DNA of 56,822 nucleotides, from the NCBI GenBank assembly GCA_003135055.1, contig PLDF01000498.1, positions 1-56,822 of the forward strand, written 5' to 3'. The position numbers and the translations under genes were made by a program. The DNA is from Bryobacterales bacterium (GTDB taxonomy: Bacteria; Acidobacteriota; Terriglobia; Bryobacterales; Bryobacteraceae). Shown one piece after another: positions 32,590 to 40,874 of the stretch. The notes under the pieces are model-generated. The model was not told the origin of the DNA and searched no databases. It saw nothing but the letters and a program-made list of their open reading frames with translations. How positions within the stretch are numbered: the stretch's first letter is position 1; each line of letters opens with the position of its first letter.

Positions 32590-34844
32590 GCAGGCCGCAC
32601 CACAAAGTAAGGTTGATTCGCGCGGTTGGCGTCGAACCCGGGATAGAGCCACACCTGCTCCGGCCCTTGCCGGATTTCAAAATAGTATTGCAGGGGGAAC
32701 GGCGAATCGGTGTAACCTGGCGGAATCGCCGCGCCATGCACACTGCCTTGCCGCGCCAGGTCCACAACTTCGAAGCGCTCCGCCTGATCCAAGTGCCGGT
32801 ACCACAGCCGTACCGACAGCCGCGCCGACGCCGTGGCAGGCGCAGTCAGCTCAATGGGCAGCGCCGCCGCGCGGCGGAACGCAGCCGGCTTGTGGCTGCA
32901 ATTAAGAACGCCTCGCGATGGCCGGCCCAGCGCCGCGGCGATGGCCGATTTCGCGGAGCCCTGCTGCGGAGCGGGCGCCGGGCTCTCCAGCTTCGCAGCC
33001 ATATCCGCGATATCGCTGTCGATCGCCGGCAACCGGTCCAGCCAATGCCCCCGCAGCCACGGCTGCTCGCCCACCGTGAGATCGCTCACGTAAACGCCGC
33101 GCGCGCTTTCGGCCATCTGCGCCCAAATATCCCGCGCATGGCGATACATCTTCAACGCCTCTTCAAGCGCCGCACGGTCGCCGGTGCGTTCATGGATACC
33201 GTACAGCACGCCGCTGCGAAACCGCGCCGCGAAGAAGCGGCCCAGCGCCGCCTGGATGCCGATGTCAATCGCCAAACGCCGGAACTGGGGTGTTTCCTGC
33301 GCCGTCTTCTGCGCCGCGGTCTGCGCCAGTTGTGTGGCCGCCGTTTGCGCCAAATCCTCCAGCCACTGCGCCACTTCCACCGGAGAATACTTGCCGCTGC
33401 GCTCGCCTTTGACTAACTCGTCCGCGAAGCCATTCACGGTGGAAAACATCTGCGGGTCGAAGGGGCTGGCGTTGCCGAACGTCTTTGGCGACGGCGTATC
33501 GGTATACGGATTGTTCTTCCGCGCGTCCACCATCGGCTGCGCCGTATACATCTCCGGCCAATACGTATTGTTCGCCGCCGAAGGGCCGTGCGTGCTGGTG
33601 ATCATGGGCAGAATCCGGCTGGCGCTTTCGAGCGCTTTTTCCGCGCCCTGCGAATTTGTGCGCGCGTCCGGATCGTACAGCGCCTGGCCCCACACGCGAT
33701 AGGTGTGCAGATATTTCTGCCAGTCCCACCGCGGATTGAGCGACGCGTCGGCATACCCGCAGCGTCCGCCGGGCTTGCCCGATCCGCGCCGTCCCTTGAA
33801 TGAGAGCGGCTCCATGATCTCCGCGCCGTCGCTGCCGCAGATAGCGAACGCGCGCGAATACGCGGCGGCGGTGAGCGGGTCGCCCCACAGCAGCATCCGT
33901 TGCGTGCCCGGCCACACGCGATGCAGCACGCCGTATTTGCGGTCTTCGCGCAACAGATCGGCATAGCTATACCGCGTGAAGCTGCGCGTGCCGGTGCTCA
34001 GCGCCATCAGCCCGGTGCGCTCGCCATGCGGCATTTCCTGCTCGCGAATCGCCGTCTGATGATACGGCATGCCCATGTGCTCCGCCCAGAATTTCGGCGA
34101 AACCTTCACCGGCATTCCGGTGGCCAGCGCCACATCGATCATTTTCTGGTCGATGCCCTTGGCGTGCATGTCGATTTCGAGTTTGCGCCCCGAACGCACC
34201 ACGCCATCGAACACCGTCTTCCAGAAATCGTAGCTGCCCTCGGCCACGCCGCTCTCGCCATGGACGCGAAACGTCACGCCCGAAATCGCCGGGCACGCGC
34301 GCAGCAGCGCGGCCAGCGCATCGCGGCAGTATGGCCCGTGAGTCTGCGCCGTCAGCCCCTCGATGGTGTAATTCGCGTGCGGGCTGTTGGCCCATTCGTA
34401 GCCGTGCATCCACAGGCCCAACTGAAAGTGGAGGCCGTGCGCCACGGCCTGCTCCGATATGTACTTCAGCGTTTCCAAGTTGCGGTCGCGCTCCGCATCC
34501 GGCAAGCCCACGGCGCGCACGTTGTAACCCGGCACAGTCAGCAGGAACGGGTACGCAAACACGAAGTAACAGTCGGTAACTTCACGCAGGAAATCGTAGC
34601 CGATGCCCAACGCCAGTTGGAAGCGGTTGAACCGCTGCGCGGCCAGCATGGAAAAATACGCCGGCCACATCTCGCGGTCGTTGAACCAGGGCTTGTCCTC
34701 CACGTCGCTGACGAACAGCCGCATCATGCTGCGAACCTGGTTGAACGGCTGGTCCGCCGCGGCCGCGCTTCGCACCAGCGGACCCGCGGCCGCTAAGCCA
34801 ACCAAAAAATCGCGCCGGGCTATTTTTAGGAGTTCTGTCTTCAT
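32586..34844 (-). CDS. Tat-exported TIM-barrel-like protein, putative glycoside hydrolase
   Basis: 752 aa. The twin-arginine signal is clear: IARRDFLVGLAAAGPLVRSAAAA. The N-terminal half has a barrel-like series of strands with aromatic/acidic ends (FNRFQLALGIGYDFLREVTDCYFVFAYPFLL, GLHFQLGLWMHGYEWANS, ISGVTFRVHGESGVAEG, FWKTVFDGVVRSGRKLEIDMHAKGID). This recalls alpha-glucuronidase or hexosaminidase-like barrels; HGESG and DMHAKG could hold catalytic acids. The C-terminal third looks like a helical plus beta-sandwich accessory region. No CAZy family can be named by eye. It is third from upstream in the operon with GguC- and GarR-like genes, suggesting uronic-acid-containing glycans as target. 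Confidence 0.6.
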   Translation of the reverse strand: MKTELLKIARRDFLVGLAAAGPLVRSAAAADQPFNQVRSMMRLFVSDVEDKPWFNDREMWPAYFSMLAAQRFNRFQLALGIGYDFLREVTDCYFVFAYPFLLTVPGYNVRAVGLPDAERDRNLETLKYISEQAVAHGLHFQLGLWMHGYEWANSPHANYTIEGLTAQTHGPYCRDALAALLRACPAISGVTFRVHGESGVAEGSYDFWKTVFDGVVRSGRKLEIDMHAKGIDQKMIDVALATGMPVKVSPKFWAEHMGMPYHQTAIREQEMPHGERTGLMALSTGTRSFTRYSYADLLREDRKYGVLHRVWPGTQRMLLWGDPLTAAAYSRAFAICGSDGAEIMEPLSFKGRRGSGKPGGRCGYADASLNPRWDWQKYLHTYRVWGQALYDPDARTNSQGAEKALESASRILPMITSTHGPSAANNTYWPEMYTAQPMVDARKNNPYTDTPSPKTFGNASPFDPQMFSTVNGFADELVKGERSGKYSPVEVAQWLEDLAQTAATQLAQTAAQKTAQETPQFRRLAIDIGIQAALGRFFAARFRSGVLYGIHERTGDRAALEEALKMYRHARDIWAQMAESARGVYVSDLTVGEQPWLRGHWLDRLPAIDSDIADMAAKLESPAPAPQQGSAKSAIAAALGRPSRGVLNCSHKPAAFRRAAALPIELTAPATASARLSVRLWYRHLDQAERFEVVDLARQGSVHGAAIPPGYTDSPFPLQYYFEIRQGPEQVWLYPGFDANRANQPYFVVRPA

Positions 34845-34850
34845 GGTCCC

Positions 34851-36002
34851 TCACAGCGGCAACGCCGCAAACAGCTTCTTGGAAGCGCCTGCCACCCGCA
34901 GCGGATTCCGCAGCGCCCTCCCAAAACCGTCGAACTGCACCTGCATCACGTCGCCATCCTGCAGCGTGACGCCCTCGCCGAAGCTGAATGCATCGGCGCC
35001 GAAATAATGCACGTGCACATCGCCGGGACGCCGGTGCCCCGCGTGCTTGAAGTGATGATGCTCCAGATTCGCCAGGCTGTGCGACATCGCCGCGTCGCCG
35101 CTGCGGATCCGCTTCCGCCAGATGGCTGCGCCGCCGCGCTCAATCGACACTTCGCCCGCCACCGAGCCGAACTCCGGGTCCACCACCAGTTCCGGACCGA
35201 TGGCGCACGTCATCAACTTCGAAGCCGCCAGGTTCAGGTAGTTTCGCTTCTCGAAGCGGTGGTCGGAAAACTCATTGCCCTGCGCCATGCCGACCCGCCG
35301 CGGCGCGCCGTTGGAATCGATCACGTAGATGCCCGCAATTTCCGGCTCTTCGCCGCCATCTTCCGCGTGCGGCGGAATATCGAGCGGCTCGCCGTGCGCG
35401 CGCAGCACCATGCCGCTGCCTTTGTAGAACCACTCCGGAGGCGCACCGATTTCGCCCGCCGCCGGCCGGCCGCCTTCCACGCCCAGTCGATACATGCGCA
35501 TGCTATCGGTAGGCGTTTCGGCTTCTGTAGGACGGGCCTCCTGGCCGGTCCACGCGCCAGAGGCGCGCTCCACGCTGGCGGTTTGGTCCACGCGCGCAGC
35601 GGTTTGGTCCACGTGCGCCGCCGTTTTGTCCGCGTGCGCAGCCGTTTTGTCCACGCGCGCAACGGTTTGCTCCATAGAGCTTGCATGCATGGCATCGCGA
35701 TTCTTCGCGCTCGCCATATGCGTGAGCCCCGTGCCGCTCACCAGGCAGCGCGCGGCCTCGGCGGGGTGATCCATCGCCGGCAGAATGCGCCAGTCGGATG
35801 CGCCCAGGTAGACCGCATCGTAGTCGAGCGCTTCCTGCGTCACGGAGCTTTCCACCACGGCGCTAAGCGACGCTCTGCCATCGAGCGCCAGTTGCGCGAA
35901 GGCGTAGATGGATTCGCCGCCGCGCAGCAGCGCGATGGACCCGTCGCTCACCACGCCCGTGCGGCGTCCGCCATGAACGTGCCGGATCTGAATGAGCCTC
36001 AT
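34851..36002 (-). CDS. GguC/AraD1-family (FAH-like) protein with an inserted repeat
   Basis: 383 aa. Family landmarks: MRLIQIRHVHGGRRTGVV, DWRILPAMDHPAEAARCLVSGTGLTHMASAKNRDAMH, EWFYKGSGMVLRAHGEPLDIP, DGGEEPEIAGIYVIDSNGAPRRVGMAQGNEFSDH, NLEHHHFKHAGHRRPGDVHVHYFGADAFSF. Such proteins include 2-keto-3-deoxy-sugar-acid dehydratases. Between ASSMEQTV and the TDSMRMYRLGVEGG motif, most homologs have only a few residues. Here a heptad-length repeat (ARVDKTA, AHADKTA, AHVDQTA, ARVDQTA) adds about 40 residues including an Ala/Gly-rich linker. The fold's catalytic parts look intact. 4-nt overlap with the upstream dehydrogenase gene. Confidence 0.85.
   Translation of the reverse strand: MRLIQIRHVHGGRRTGVVSDGSIALLRGGESIYAFAQLALDGRASLSAVVESSVTQEALDYDAVYLGASDWRILPAMDHPAEAARCLVSGTGLTHMASAKNRDAMHASSMEQTVARVDKTAAHADKTAAHVDQTAARVDQTASVERASGAWTGQEARPTEAETPTDSMRMYRLGVEGGRPAAGEIGAPPEWFYKGSGMVLRAHGEPLDIPPHAEDGGEEPEIAGIYVIDSNGAPRRVGMAQGNEFSDHRFEKRNYLNLAASKLMTCAIGPELVVDPEFGSVAGEVSIERGGAAIWRKRIRSGDAAMSHSLANLEHHHFKHAGHRRPGDVHVHYFGADAFSFGEGVTLQDGDVMQVQFDGFGRALRNPLRVAGASKKLFAALPL
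35578..35673 (-). repeat. In-frame 21-bp minisatellite inside the GguC-like gene
   Basis: Four complete 21-bp units (35578-35598, 35599-35619, 35620-35640, 35641-35661) and a partial fifth. Unit identity is high, with a few substitutions. Each unit encodes seven residues of the type [AH][RH][VA]D[KQ]TA. Confidence 0.95.
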
Positions 36003-36874
36003 TGGCGATTGCTCTCGCGCGCCGCTTCCGCCACCGCCGAAAAATCGCGGTCGCCCCAGCCGCGCTTGTCCGCCTCGCTGAAGCGGTCCAGCGCCGCCGC
36101 CGCGGTTCGAAGCGCCACGCCGTGACTCTGCGCCTCTTGCGAGGCGTAGCGCAAATCTTTTTGCATCAGATGGAGCGCGAAGTTGACGTCGTAAATGCGC
36201 TCCGTCATGCGTTGCGAGAGCGCCTTCACCAGCGGACTCCCCGGCGCGCCGTTTCTCAAAACGTCCAGCGCCGCCTCGCGGTCAAGCCCGCTCCGTTCGA
36301 TCACAGCCACCGCTTCGGCCAGCGCCGCCGTCTGCACGCCGCACATGAAATTGTTGATCAGCTTCATGCGCGCGCCGCTGCCCACCGGGCCCAGATGCAC
36401 AATGCCGCGGCTCAGCGCCTTCAATACGGGCCGCGCGCGATCCAGCGTTTCGGCTTCGCCGCCCACCAGAAACAGCAGCTCGCCCGACGCCGCATGGCCC
36501 TTGCTGCCCGTCACCGGCGCATCTATAAACTCGCAGCCGGCGGCGTGAACGGTTCCCGCCAGCTTCACCACCCAGGCCGGCGAAAGCGTGCTGCATTCCA
36601 CCGCAATCGCGCCCAGTTTCGCGCCATGCAGCGCGCCGGCCTCGCCCAGCCACACTTCGTGCGAGGCATGGTCGTCGGCCAGCATCGCCACAATGATATC
36701 CGCATCTTCGGCGGCCTCGCGAGGCGACTGCGCCAGCCGCGCGCCGCTCTTCACCGCCTCCGCTGCGCGATCCGCGTTCCGGTTATACACGGCCAGCGGA
36801 AAGCCTGCCTTCAATAGTTGCCCCGCCATGCCCGAACCCATGGCGCCCAATCCGACTAGTGCGACCTTTTGCAT
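35999..36874 (-). CDS. NAD(P)-dependent beta-hydroxyacid dehydrogenase (GarR/HIBADH family)
   Basis: 291 aa from the ATG at 36874 (MQKVALVGLGAMGSGMAGQLL, the Rossmann GxGxxG). Further motifs: SGARLAQSPREAAEDADIIVAML, VECSTLSPAWVVKLA, FIDAPVTGSKGHAASGELLFLVGG (substrate site) and GSGARMKLINNFM with the catalytic Lys. It fits tartronate-semialdehyde / 3-hydroxyisobutyrate dehydrogenases. It is the first gene of the operon, 22 bp from the divergent MFS gene. The upstream frame extension (to 37102) is antisense to the MFS repeat region and is rejected. Substrate by context: a C3 hydroxy-semialdehyde from sugar-acid breakdown. Confidence 0.9.
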   Translation of the reverse strand: MQKVALVGLGAMGSGMAGQLLKAGFPLAVYNRNADRAAEAVKSGARLAQSPREAAEDADIIVAMLADDHASHEVWLGEAGALHGAKLGAIAVECSTLSPAWVVKLAGTVHAAGCEFIDAPVTGSKGHAASGELLFLVGGEAETLDRARPVLKALSRGIVHLGPVGSGARMKLINNFMCGVQTAALAEAVAVIERSGLDREAALDVLRNGAPGSPLVKALSQRMTERIYDVNFALHLMQKDLRYASQEAQSHGVALRTAAAALDRFSEADKRGWGDRDFSAVAEAARESNRQ

Positions 36875-36896
36875 GTAATCCTTTACATTGAACAGT

Positions 36897-38234
36897 ATGC
36901 CCGAAAAGCCCGAGCGTCGTTGGGGAATCGCCGGCGGGGAACGTCGCAGGCCAGATCGCATACCATGGGCCCGCGCCACTGGCGCGCGCCGTCGGGGAAT
37001 CGCCGGCGGCGAAGGTCGCAGGCCAGGTCGCATACCATCGGCCGGCGCCAGTGGCGCGCATCGTTGGGGAATCGCCATCCTCATCGGCGCCGCCATTGCC
37101 ATCAGCTACTTCGACCGCCAGACGCTGCCGGTGGCCATCAACGCCATCCAGCGCGAGATTCCCATCTCCAACACGCAATTTTCGCAGCTCCAAGCCGCAT
37201 TTCTGACCGCCTACGCTATCATGTACGCGGGCGGCGGCCGGCTGATCGACGTGCTGGGCGTGCGCACAGGCTTCGCTCTTATCATGGCGTGGTGGTCGCT
37301 GGCATCCGCGAGCCACGCCCTCGCCAGCGGATTTCGCCCGCTTGCCGCCAGCCGATTTCTTCTCGGGATGGGCGAGGGCGGCGGATTCCCGGCCGCCACC
37401 AAGGCCGTCGCCGAATGGTTCCCCGTGCGCGAGCGTTCCACGGCGATGGGCATCATCAACGCCGGCACGGCCGTGGGCGCGGTGGCTGCCCCGCCGTTGA
37501 TCGCGATCATTCTCGCCACGTTGAGCTGGCGCTGGGTTTTCGCGCTTTCCGGCGCCGCGGGCCTGCTTTGGACACTCTGGTGGATGCGCGCCTACTTTAC
37601 GCCCGCCAAAGTGGCGCAAGAGCGCGAGCCGGCCATCCCGTGGCTCCACTTATTGGGTAACACGCAAGTACAGGGACTGGTATTCGCGAAGTTCCTGAGT
37701 GACGCCGCATGGTACTTCTACCTTTTTTGGCTGCCGAAGTATCTTTACGATGCGCGCGGCTTCGACACCAAGCAGGTCGGCTATTATGCGTGGATTCCCT
37801 ACGCCGCGTCGGGCGTCGGCAGCATCGCCGGCGGATGGTTTTCGAGCCGCCTGATCGAGCGGGGCCGCTCGGTGAACTTTGCGCGCAAGGTTGCCCTGGG
37901 CGCAAGCGCCGCGCTGATGCCGTGGATCTTCTTCGTGACTCACGCCCCGGTTCACTTCGCCATCGTGCTCTTCAGCGTTGCGTTTTTCGGCCAACAATCG
38001 TGGTCGACATTAGTCATGATTCTTCCCACCGATCTGTTTCCCCGCGGGGCGGTAGGGTCGGTAGCGGGCTTAGTAGGATTCGGCGGAGCGATAGGCGGCG
38101 TAGTCTTCGGATTAGTCGCCGGCTACTTACTCGACCATGGCTTCGGCTACGGCCCGGTCTTCGCTCTGGTGAGTAGCTTTCATGTGGCAGCCTTTTGCGT
38201 AATACTCGCCACAGTCCGAAAAGTACCAACTTAG
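36897..38234 (+). CDS. MFS transporter, hexuronate/ACS-type, with a duplicated N-terminal cytoplasmic tail
   Basis: 445 aa from the ATG at 36897 (a TTG at 36888 is possible). Twelve-helix MFS architecture: WGIAILIGAAIAISYFDRQTLPVAINAIQRE, FSQLQAAFLTAYAIMYAGGGRLIDVLGVR (between helices 2 and 3), RFLLGMGEGGGFPAATKAVAEWFPVRERSTAMGI, and helices 7-12 to the end. This resembles hexuronate/glucarate symporters. Before helix 1 lies a Gly/Arg-rich stretch of two 24-residue units plus RWGIAI, encoded by a 72-bp tandem repeat. The transport core is intact. It faces the sugar-acid operon, so it probably imports that substrate. Confidence 0.88.
   Translation: MPEKPERRWGIAGGERRRPDRIPWARATGARRRGIAGGEGRRPGRIPSAGASGAHRWGIAILIGAAIAISYFDRQTLPVAINAIQREIPISNTQFSQLQAAFLTAYAIMYAGGGRLIDVLGVRTGFALIMAWWSLASASHALASGFRPLAASRFLLGMGEGGGFPAATKAVAEWFPVRERSTAMGIINAGTAVGAVAAPPLIAIILATLSWRWVFALSGAAGLLWTLWWMRAYFTPAKVAQEREPAIPWLHLLGNTQVQGLVFAKFLSDAAWYFYLFWLPKYLYDARGFDTKQVGYYAWIPYAASGVGSIAGGWFSSRLIERGRSVNFARKVALGASAALMPWIFFVTHAPVHFAIVLFSVAFFGQQSWSTLVMILPTDLFPRGAVGSVAGLVGFGGAIGGVVFGLVAGYLLDHGFGYGPVFALVSSFHVAAFCVILATVRKVPT
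36918..37076 (+). repeat. 72-bp tandem repeat at the 5' end of the MFS gene
   Basis: CGTTGGGGAATCGCC starts at 36918, recurs as CGTCGGGGAATCGCC at 36990 and again at 37062. This makes two complete 72-bp units plus a 15-bp third start. The period is 24 codons, so frame is kept. Confidence 0.92.
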
Positions 38235-38269
38235 TAGGTGTGTGTACCGCCTCTGCCGCCTGTGCCGCC

Positions 38270-38325
38270 CGTGGCGCACGCACTCATGCGTGCAGCGTTC
38301 ACACTCGTGTGAACGCGCTTCGGTC
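38270..38325. repeat. Family B double hairpin, copy 2 (inverted)
   Basis: CGTGGCGCACGCACTCATGC then GTGCAGCGTTCACACTCGTG and TGAACGCGCTTCGGTC: the reverse orientation of the 6311 copy. It lies just after the MFS stop and may end its transcript. Confidence 0.85.
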
Positions 38326-38349
38326 GCCACGCCAAGAGGGGAGTCGCTT

Positions 38350-38417
38350 TTGAACCCATTCAAAAAGTCCTTGACAAGCAGTCCTCATCCCTCCATACTA
38401 ATCTTGAACGCGTTCAA
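38350..38417 (+). promoter_or_regulatory. TetR promoter with two operator-like palindromes
   Basis: TTGAACGCGTTCAA (38404-38417) is a perfect palindrome 2 nt before the tetR ATG. TTGAACCCATTCAA (38350-38363) is a near-identical second site 54 bp away. Between them, TTGACA (38371-38376) and CATACT (38394-38399) form a promoter with 17-bp spacing. The layout predicts autorepression. Confidence 0.75.
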
Positions 38418-38419
38418 AT

Positions 38420-39100
38420 ATGCCGATTTCCAAGCCCACCCCGAAAGCCGAAGACACCAGTCTCCGCATCCTGACCGCCGCGCTCGGCCTCTTCCGCGAC
38501 GAGGGCTTCGATAGCGCCACTATGCGGGATATCGCTGTGAAAGCCGGCGTTGCCGCGGGCGCCGCCTATTACTATTACCCGTCCAAGGATGCCATTGTCA
38601 TGGCTTTCTACCAGCGCTCGTGCGAGGAGATGCAGCCGCAGCTCGAAGCGGCCCTGGGGAACGCCGCCGGCCTGGAAAAGCGGCTGCGCGAGCTGATTCG
38701 GGTGAAGCTGGAATACTTCGCGCCCAATCGCGGCGTGCTGCGCGCGCTGTTGCGAAATGGCGCCGACCCGAAGCACCCGCTCTCCCCATTCAGCGCGGAT
38801 ACAAAGGCGATTCGAGACATCGATCTCGCGTGGTTTGGCCGCATCCTGGCGGACTGCGGAATCCGCATACCCAAGGACCTGGAACCCCACATGCCCGGCG
38901 TGTTGTGGTTCTTCCAGATGGGCGTCATCTTCTTCTGGGTCATCGACGATTCGCCAGGTCAGGCCCGGACCATGCGCCTGCTCGATCTGGGCTCGAGGAT
39001 TGTCGCTCGGCTGCTGCAGCTCTCCACGCTGCCGCTCACGCGTCCGTTGCGAAAAACGGCTCTCGAGCTGATCCGGATCGTGGAAGGAGATACAGCGTGA
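38420..39100 (+). CDS. TetR/AcrR-family regulator
   Basis: 226 aa. HTH at about residues 12-58: TSLRILTAALGLFRDEGFDSATMRDIAVKAGVAAGAAYYYYPSKDAIVMAFYQRS. The C-terminal ligand domain contains hydrophobic helices (GVLWFFQMGVIFFWVIDDS), suggesting a lipophilic effector. Two matching palindromes flank its promoter. The stop overlaps the GTG of the membrane SRPBCC gene by 4 nt, so regulator and putative effector gene share a transcript. Confidence 0.93.
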   Translation: MPISKPTPKAEDTSLRILTAALGLFRDEGFDSATMRDIAVKAGVAAGAAYYYYPSKDAIVMAFYQRSCEEMQPQLEAALGNAAGLEKRLRELIRVKLEYFAPNRGVLRALLRNGADPKHPLSPFSADTKAIRDIDLAWFGRILADCGIRIPKDLEPHMPGVLWFFQMGVIFFWVIDDSPGQARTMRLLDLGSRIVARLLQLSTLPLTRPLRKTALELIRIVEGDTA

Positions 39101-40008
39101 TCCGGCACTGGCGCTGGCTTGTGGGCCTCTTGTTGGCCGGGTTTCTGCTTGGCGGCGGAGTCCTGTTGCTTCGCAGCGGCATATACGGATTGACGCTCTT
39201 CATTCTGATGCCGGTGATTCTGGGAGGCCTGGGCGCGTGGTGTGTGCGGGCTCAGACGACAAATGTCGCGGTCGTGGCCGGTGGCTGCGCGGTACTATTG
39301 GCAAGCCTTGGATGGCTGGCTCTGGGGCAGGAAGGCGCGCTATGCATTGCCATGTCTTTGCCGCTTTCGCTTCCGTTGGGCTGTTTGGGTGGCTTTCTGA
39401 TCTATCATTTCCAGCCCGGCCGCCTTCAAGCGGGCGCCACGATGCTGCTGCTATTGCCGGCCGGCACGTTCGGCTGGGATGTCAATGCCAGGCCGCCGGT
39501 GTTCGAAGTGCGGTCGTCAATCGAAATCTCAGCTTCACCCGAACGGGTTTGGAAAAACGTAGTGACTTTTTCGGAGCTGCCGGAACCGCGGGAGTGGTAT
39601 TTCCAAATAGGTCTCGCCTATCCGAAGCGGGCGCGCATCGAAGGATCGGGCCCAGGGGCGGTGCGCTACTGCGAGTTCTCCACGGGTCCGGTCGTAGAGC
39701 CGATAGAGGTTTGGGACGAACCAAGTCTTCTGCGGTTCCGCGTGACCGACAACCCCGCGCCGATGCATGAATGGAGCCCTTACGCGCAAGTATTGCCCAA
39801 ACACTTGCACGGCTATTTGGTTTCAAAGCAGGGACAATTCCGGCTTACTTCTTTAGGACCGAACCGGACCTTGCTCGAAGGAACAACCTGGTACCAGCAC
39901 GGGTTGTGGCCGGCGGAATATTGGCGACTGTGGTCGGACGCAATTATTCATCGGATTCACTTACGCGTCTTGAGTCACATCAAGGCATTGTCTGAGGCGG
40001 AGAACTAA
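39097..40008 (+). CDS. Membrane protein with SRPBCC (START-like) C-terminal domain
   Basis: 303 aa from the GTG at 39097; GGAGA at 39086-39090 acts as ribosome site. Four transmembrane helices occupy about residues 5-125 (WLVGLLLAGFLLGGGVLLL, LTLFILMPVILGGLGAW, VAVVAGGCAVLLASLGWLAL, IAMSLPLSLPLGCLGGFLIY). A soluble domain then starts with SSIEISASPERVWKNVVTFSELPEPREWYFQIG, the SRPBCC/polyketide-cyclase opening. GSGPGAVRYCEFSTGPVVEPIEVWDEPSLLRF and RTLLEGTTWYQHGLWPAEYWRLW continue that fold, which binds hydrophobic ligands. Together with the TetR gene it suggests a lipid- or xenobiotic-responsive membrane function. Confidence 0.8.
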   Translation: MIRHWRWLVGLLLAGFLLGGGVLLLRSGIYGLTLFILMPVILGGLGAWCVRAQTTNVAVVAGGCAVLLASLGWLALGQEGALCIAMSLPLSLPLGCLGGFLIYHFQPGRLQAGATMLLLLPAGTFGWDVNARPPVFEVRSSIEISASPERVWKNVVTFSELPEPREWYFQIGLAYPKRARIEGSGPGAVRYCEFSTGPVVEPIEVWDEPSLLRFRVTDNPAPMHEWSPYAQVLPKHLHGYLVSKQGQFRLTSLGPNRTLLEGTTWYQHGLWPAEYWRLWSDAIIHRIHLRVLSHIKALSEAEN

Positions 40009-40012
40009 TTTC

Positions 40013-40837
40013 TCAAGTCTTCCGCGCAAACGCGCCAATCAACATCGGTCCCACCACGCACCCTCCAACCGAGGCTGCTTCGTCGCGCAGGCGATCCGCC
40101 AGGGTTTCGATATCGATTTCGTCGGCGGCCGCCAGCCCCATCGCTTCCATGCGGGGAAGCAGAGTCCGCACCGTCTCGGCGAACCATTCGTGCATGATGC
40201 TGGCCGGTCCCCCACCTATGGCGCATTCGCCACGGCATTGGGGCTCAGCGAGTCCTGCATCGAGCAGAAGCTGATATAGCCGCATCCCGACATCGGCTTG
40301 GGGCGTTGCGCGAGTAAAGAACTCAACGATCGACTGCAGCGTTCGGTCTCGCAGAGGTTTGGGAGGGCAACTGGGAATGAACCGCGAGAGATCGTAGTCC
40401 TGCATCGCGATAATCCCGTCCGGACGCAGAAAGCCGGCCGCACGCCGAACAATCGCTGCCGGGTCGGCCGTGTGAATCAGAATCAGACGTCCGGTAACCG
40501 CATCGAACGGCGCTTCCGGCAGATAATCCGCCACATTCGCTTCTTCGAAAACCGCGTGATGCAAGCCTTCCGCCACGGCGCGGCCACGCGCAATCTCGAG
40601 CGCCGACGGATCGATATCGAGTCCGGTGACATGGCCGCCCGGGCCTACCATGCGCGCGGCGATCAGTGAAACTTCCCCCACGCCGCAACCTAGATCGAGC
40701 ACGCGCATTCCCGGCCCGATTCCGGCGCGCTCAAAGAAGTCACGAGTCAGCGGATTCAAAGCTTGCGCCTGCACTGAGAGTCTGCGCCGCTCATGGTCCG
40801 TGTGACCCATGAGGTACGCCGTTGAAGGTGTGGACAT
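40013..40837 (-). CDS. SAM-dependent methyltransferase, class I
   Basis: 274 aa. RVLDLGCGVGEVSLIAARMVGPGGHVTGLDIDPSALEIARGRA supplies motif I and the acidic residue that binds the AdoMet ribose. VADYLPEAPFDAVTGRLILIHTADPAAIVRRAAGFLRPDGIIAMQDYDL gives motifs II/III. The first 35 residues (MSTPSTAYLMGHTDHERRRLSVQAQALNPLTRDFFERAG) are common in UbiE-like small-molecule methyltransferases. Substrate unknown. It converges with the SRPBCC gene (4 bp apart). Confidence 0.9.
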   Translation of the reverse strand: MSTPSTAYLMGHTDHERRRLSVQAQALNPLTRDFFERAGIGPGMRVLDLGCGVGEVSLIAARMVGPGGHVTGLDIDPSALEIARGRAVAEGLHHAVFEEANVADYLPEAPFDAVTGRLILIHTADPAAIVRRAAGFLRPDGIIAMQDYDLSRFIPSCPPKPLRDRTLQSIVEFFTRATPQADVGMRLYQLLLDAGLAEPQCRGECAIGGGPASIMHEWFAETVRTLLPRMEAMGLAAADEIDIETLADRLRDEAASVGGCVVGPMLIGAFARKT

Positions 40838-40861
40838 AACTCAAATCAGTATATACGATAC

Positions 40862-40873
40862 AGATCCGGATCT
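40862..40873. promoter_or_regulatory. 12-bp perfect palindrome upstream of the methyltransferase
   Basis: AGATCCGGATCT lies in the 37-bp gap between the DedA stop and the methyltransferase start, near TATATACGATAC. Possible operator, no cognate regulator known. Confidence 0.35.
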
Positions 40874-40874
40874 A

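Noticed and set aside
35578..35673. CRISPR-like short repeats
   Set aside because: Contiguous 21-bp units with no spacers, inside a coding frame; a minisatellite.
36897..37102. Minus-strand N-terminal extension of the GarR-like protein
   Set aside because: It is antisense to the MFS tandem repeat, and the Rossmann motif starts right at the ATG at 36874.
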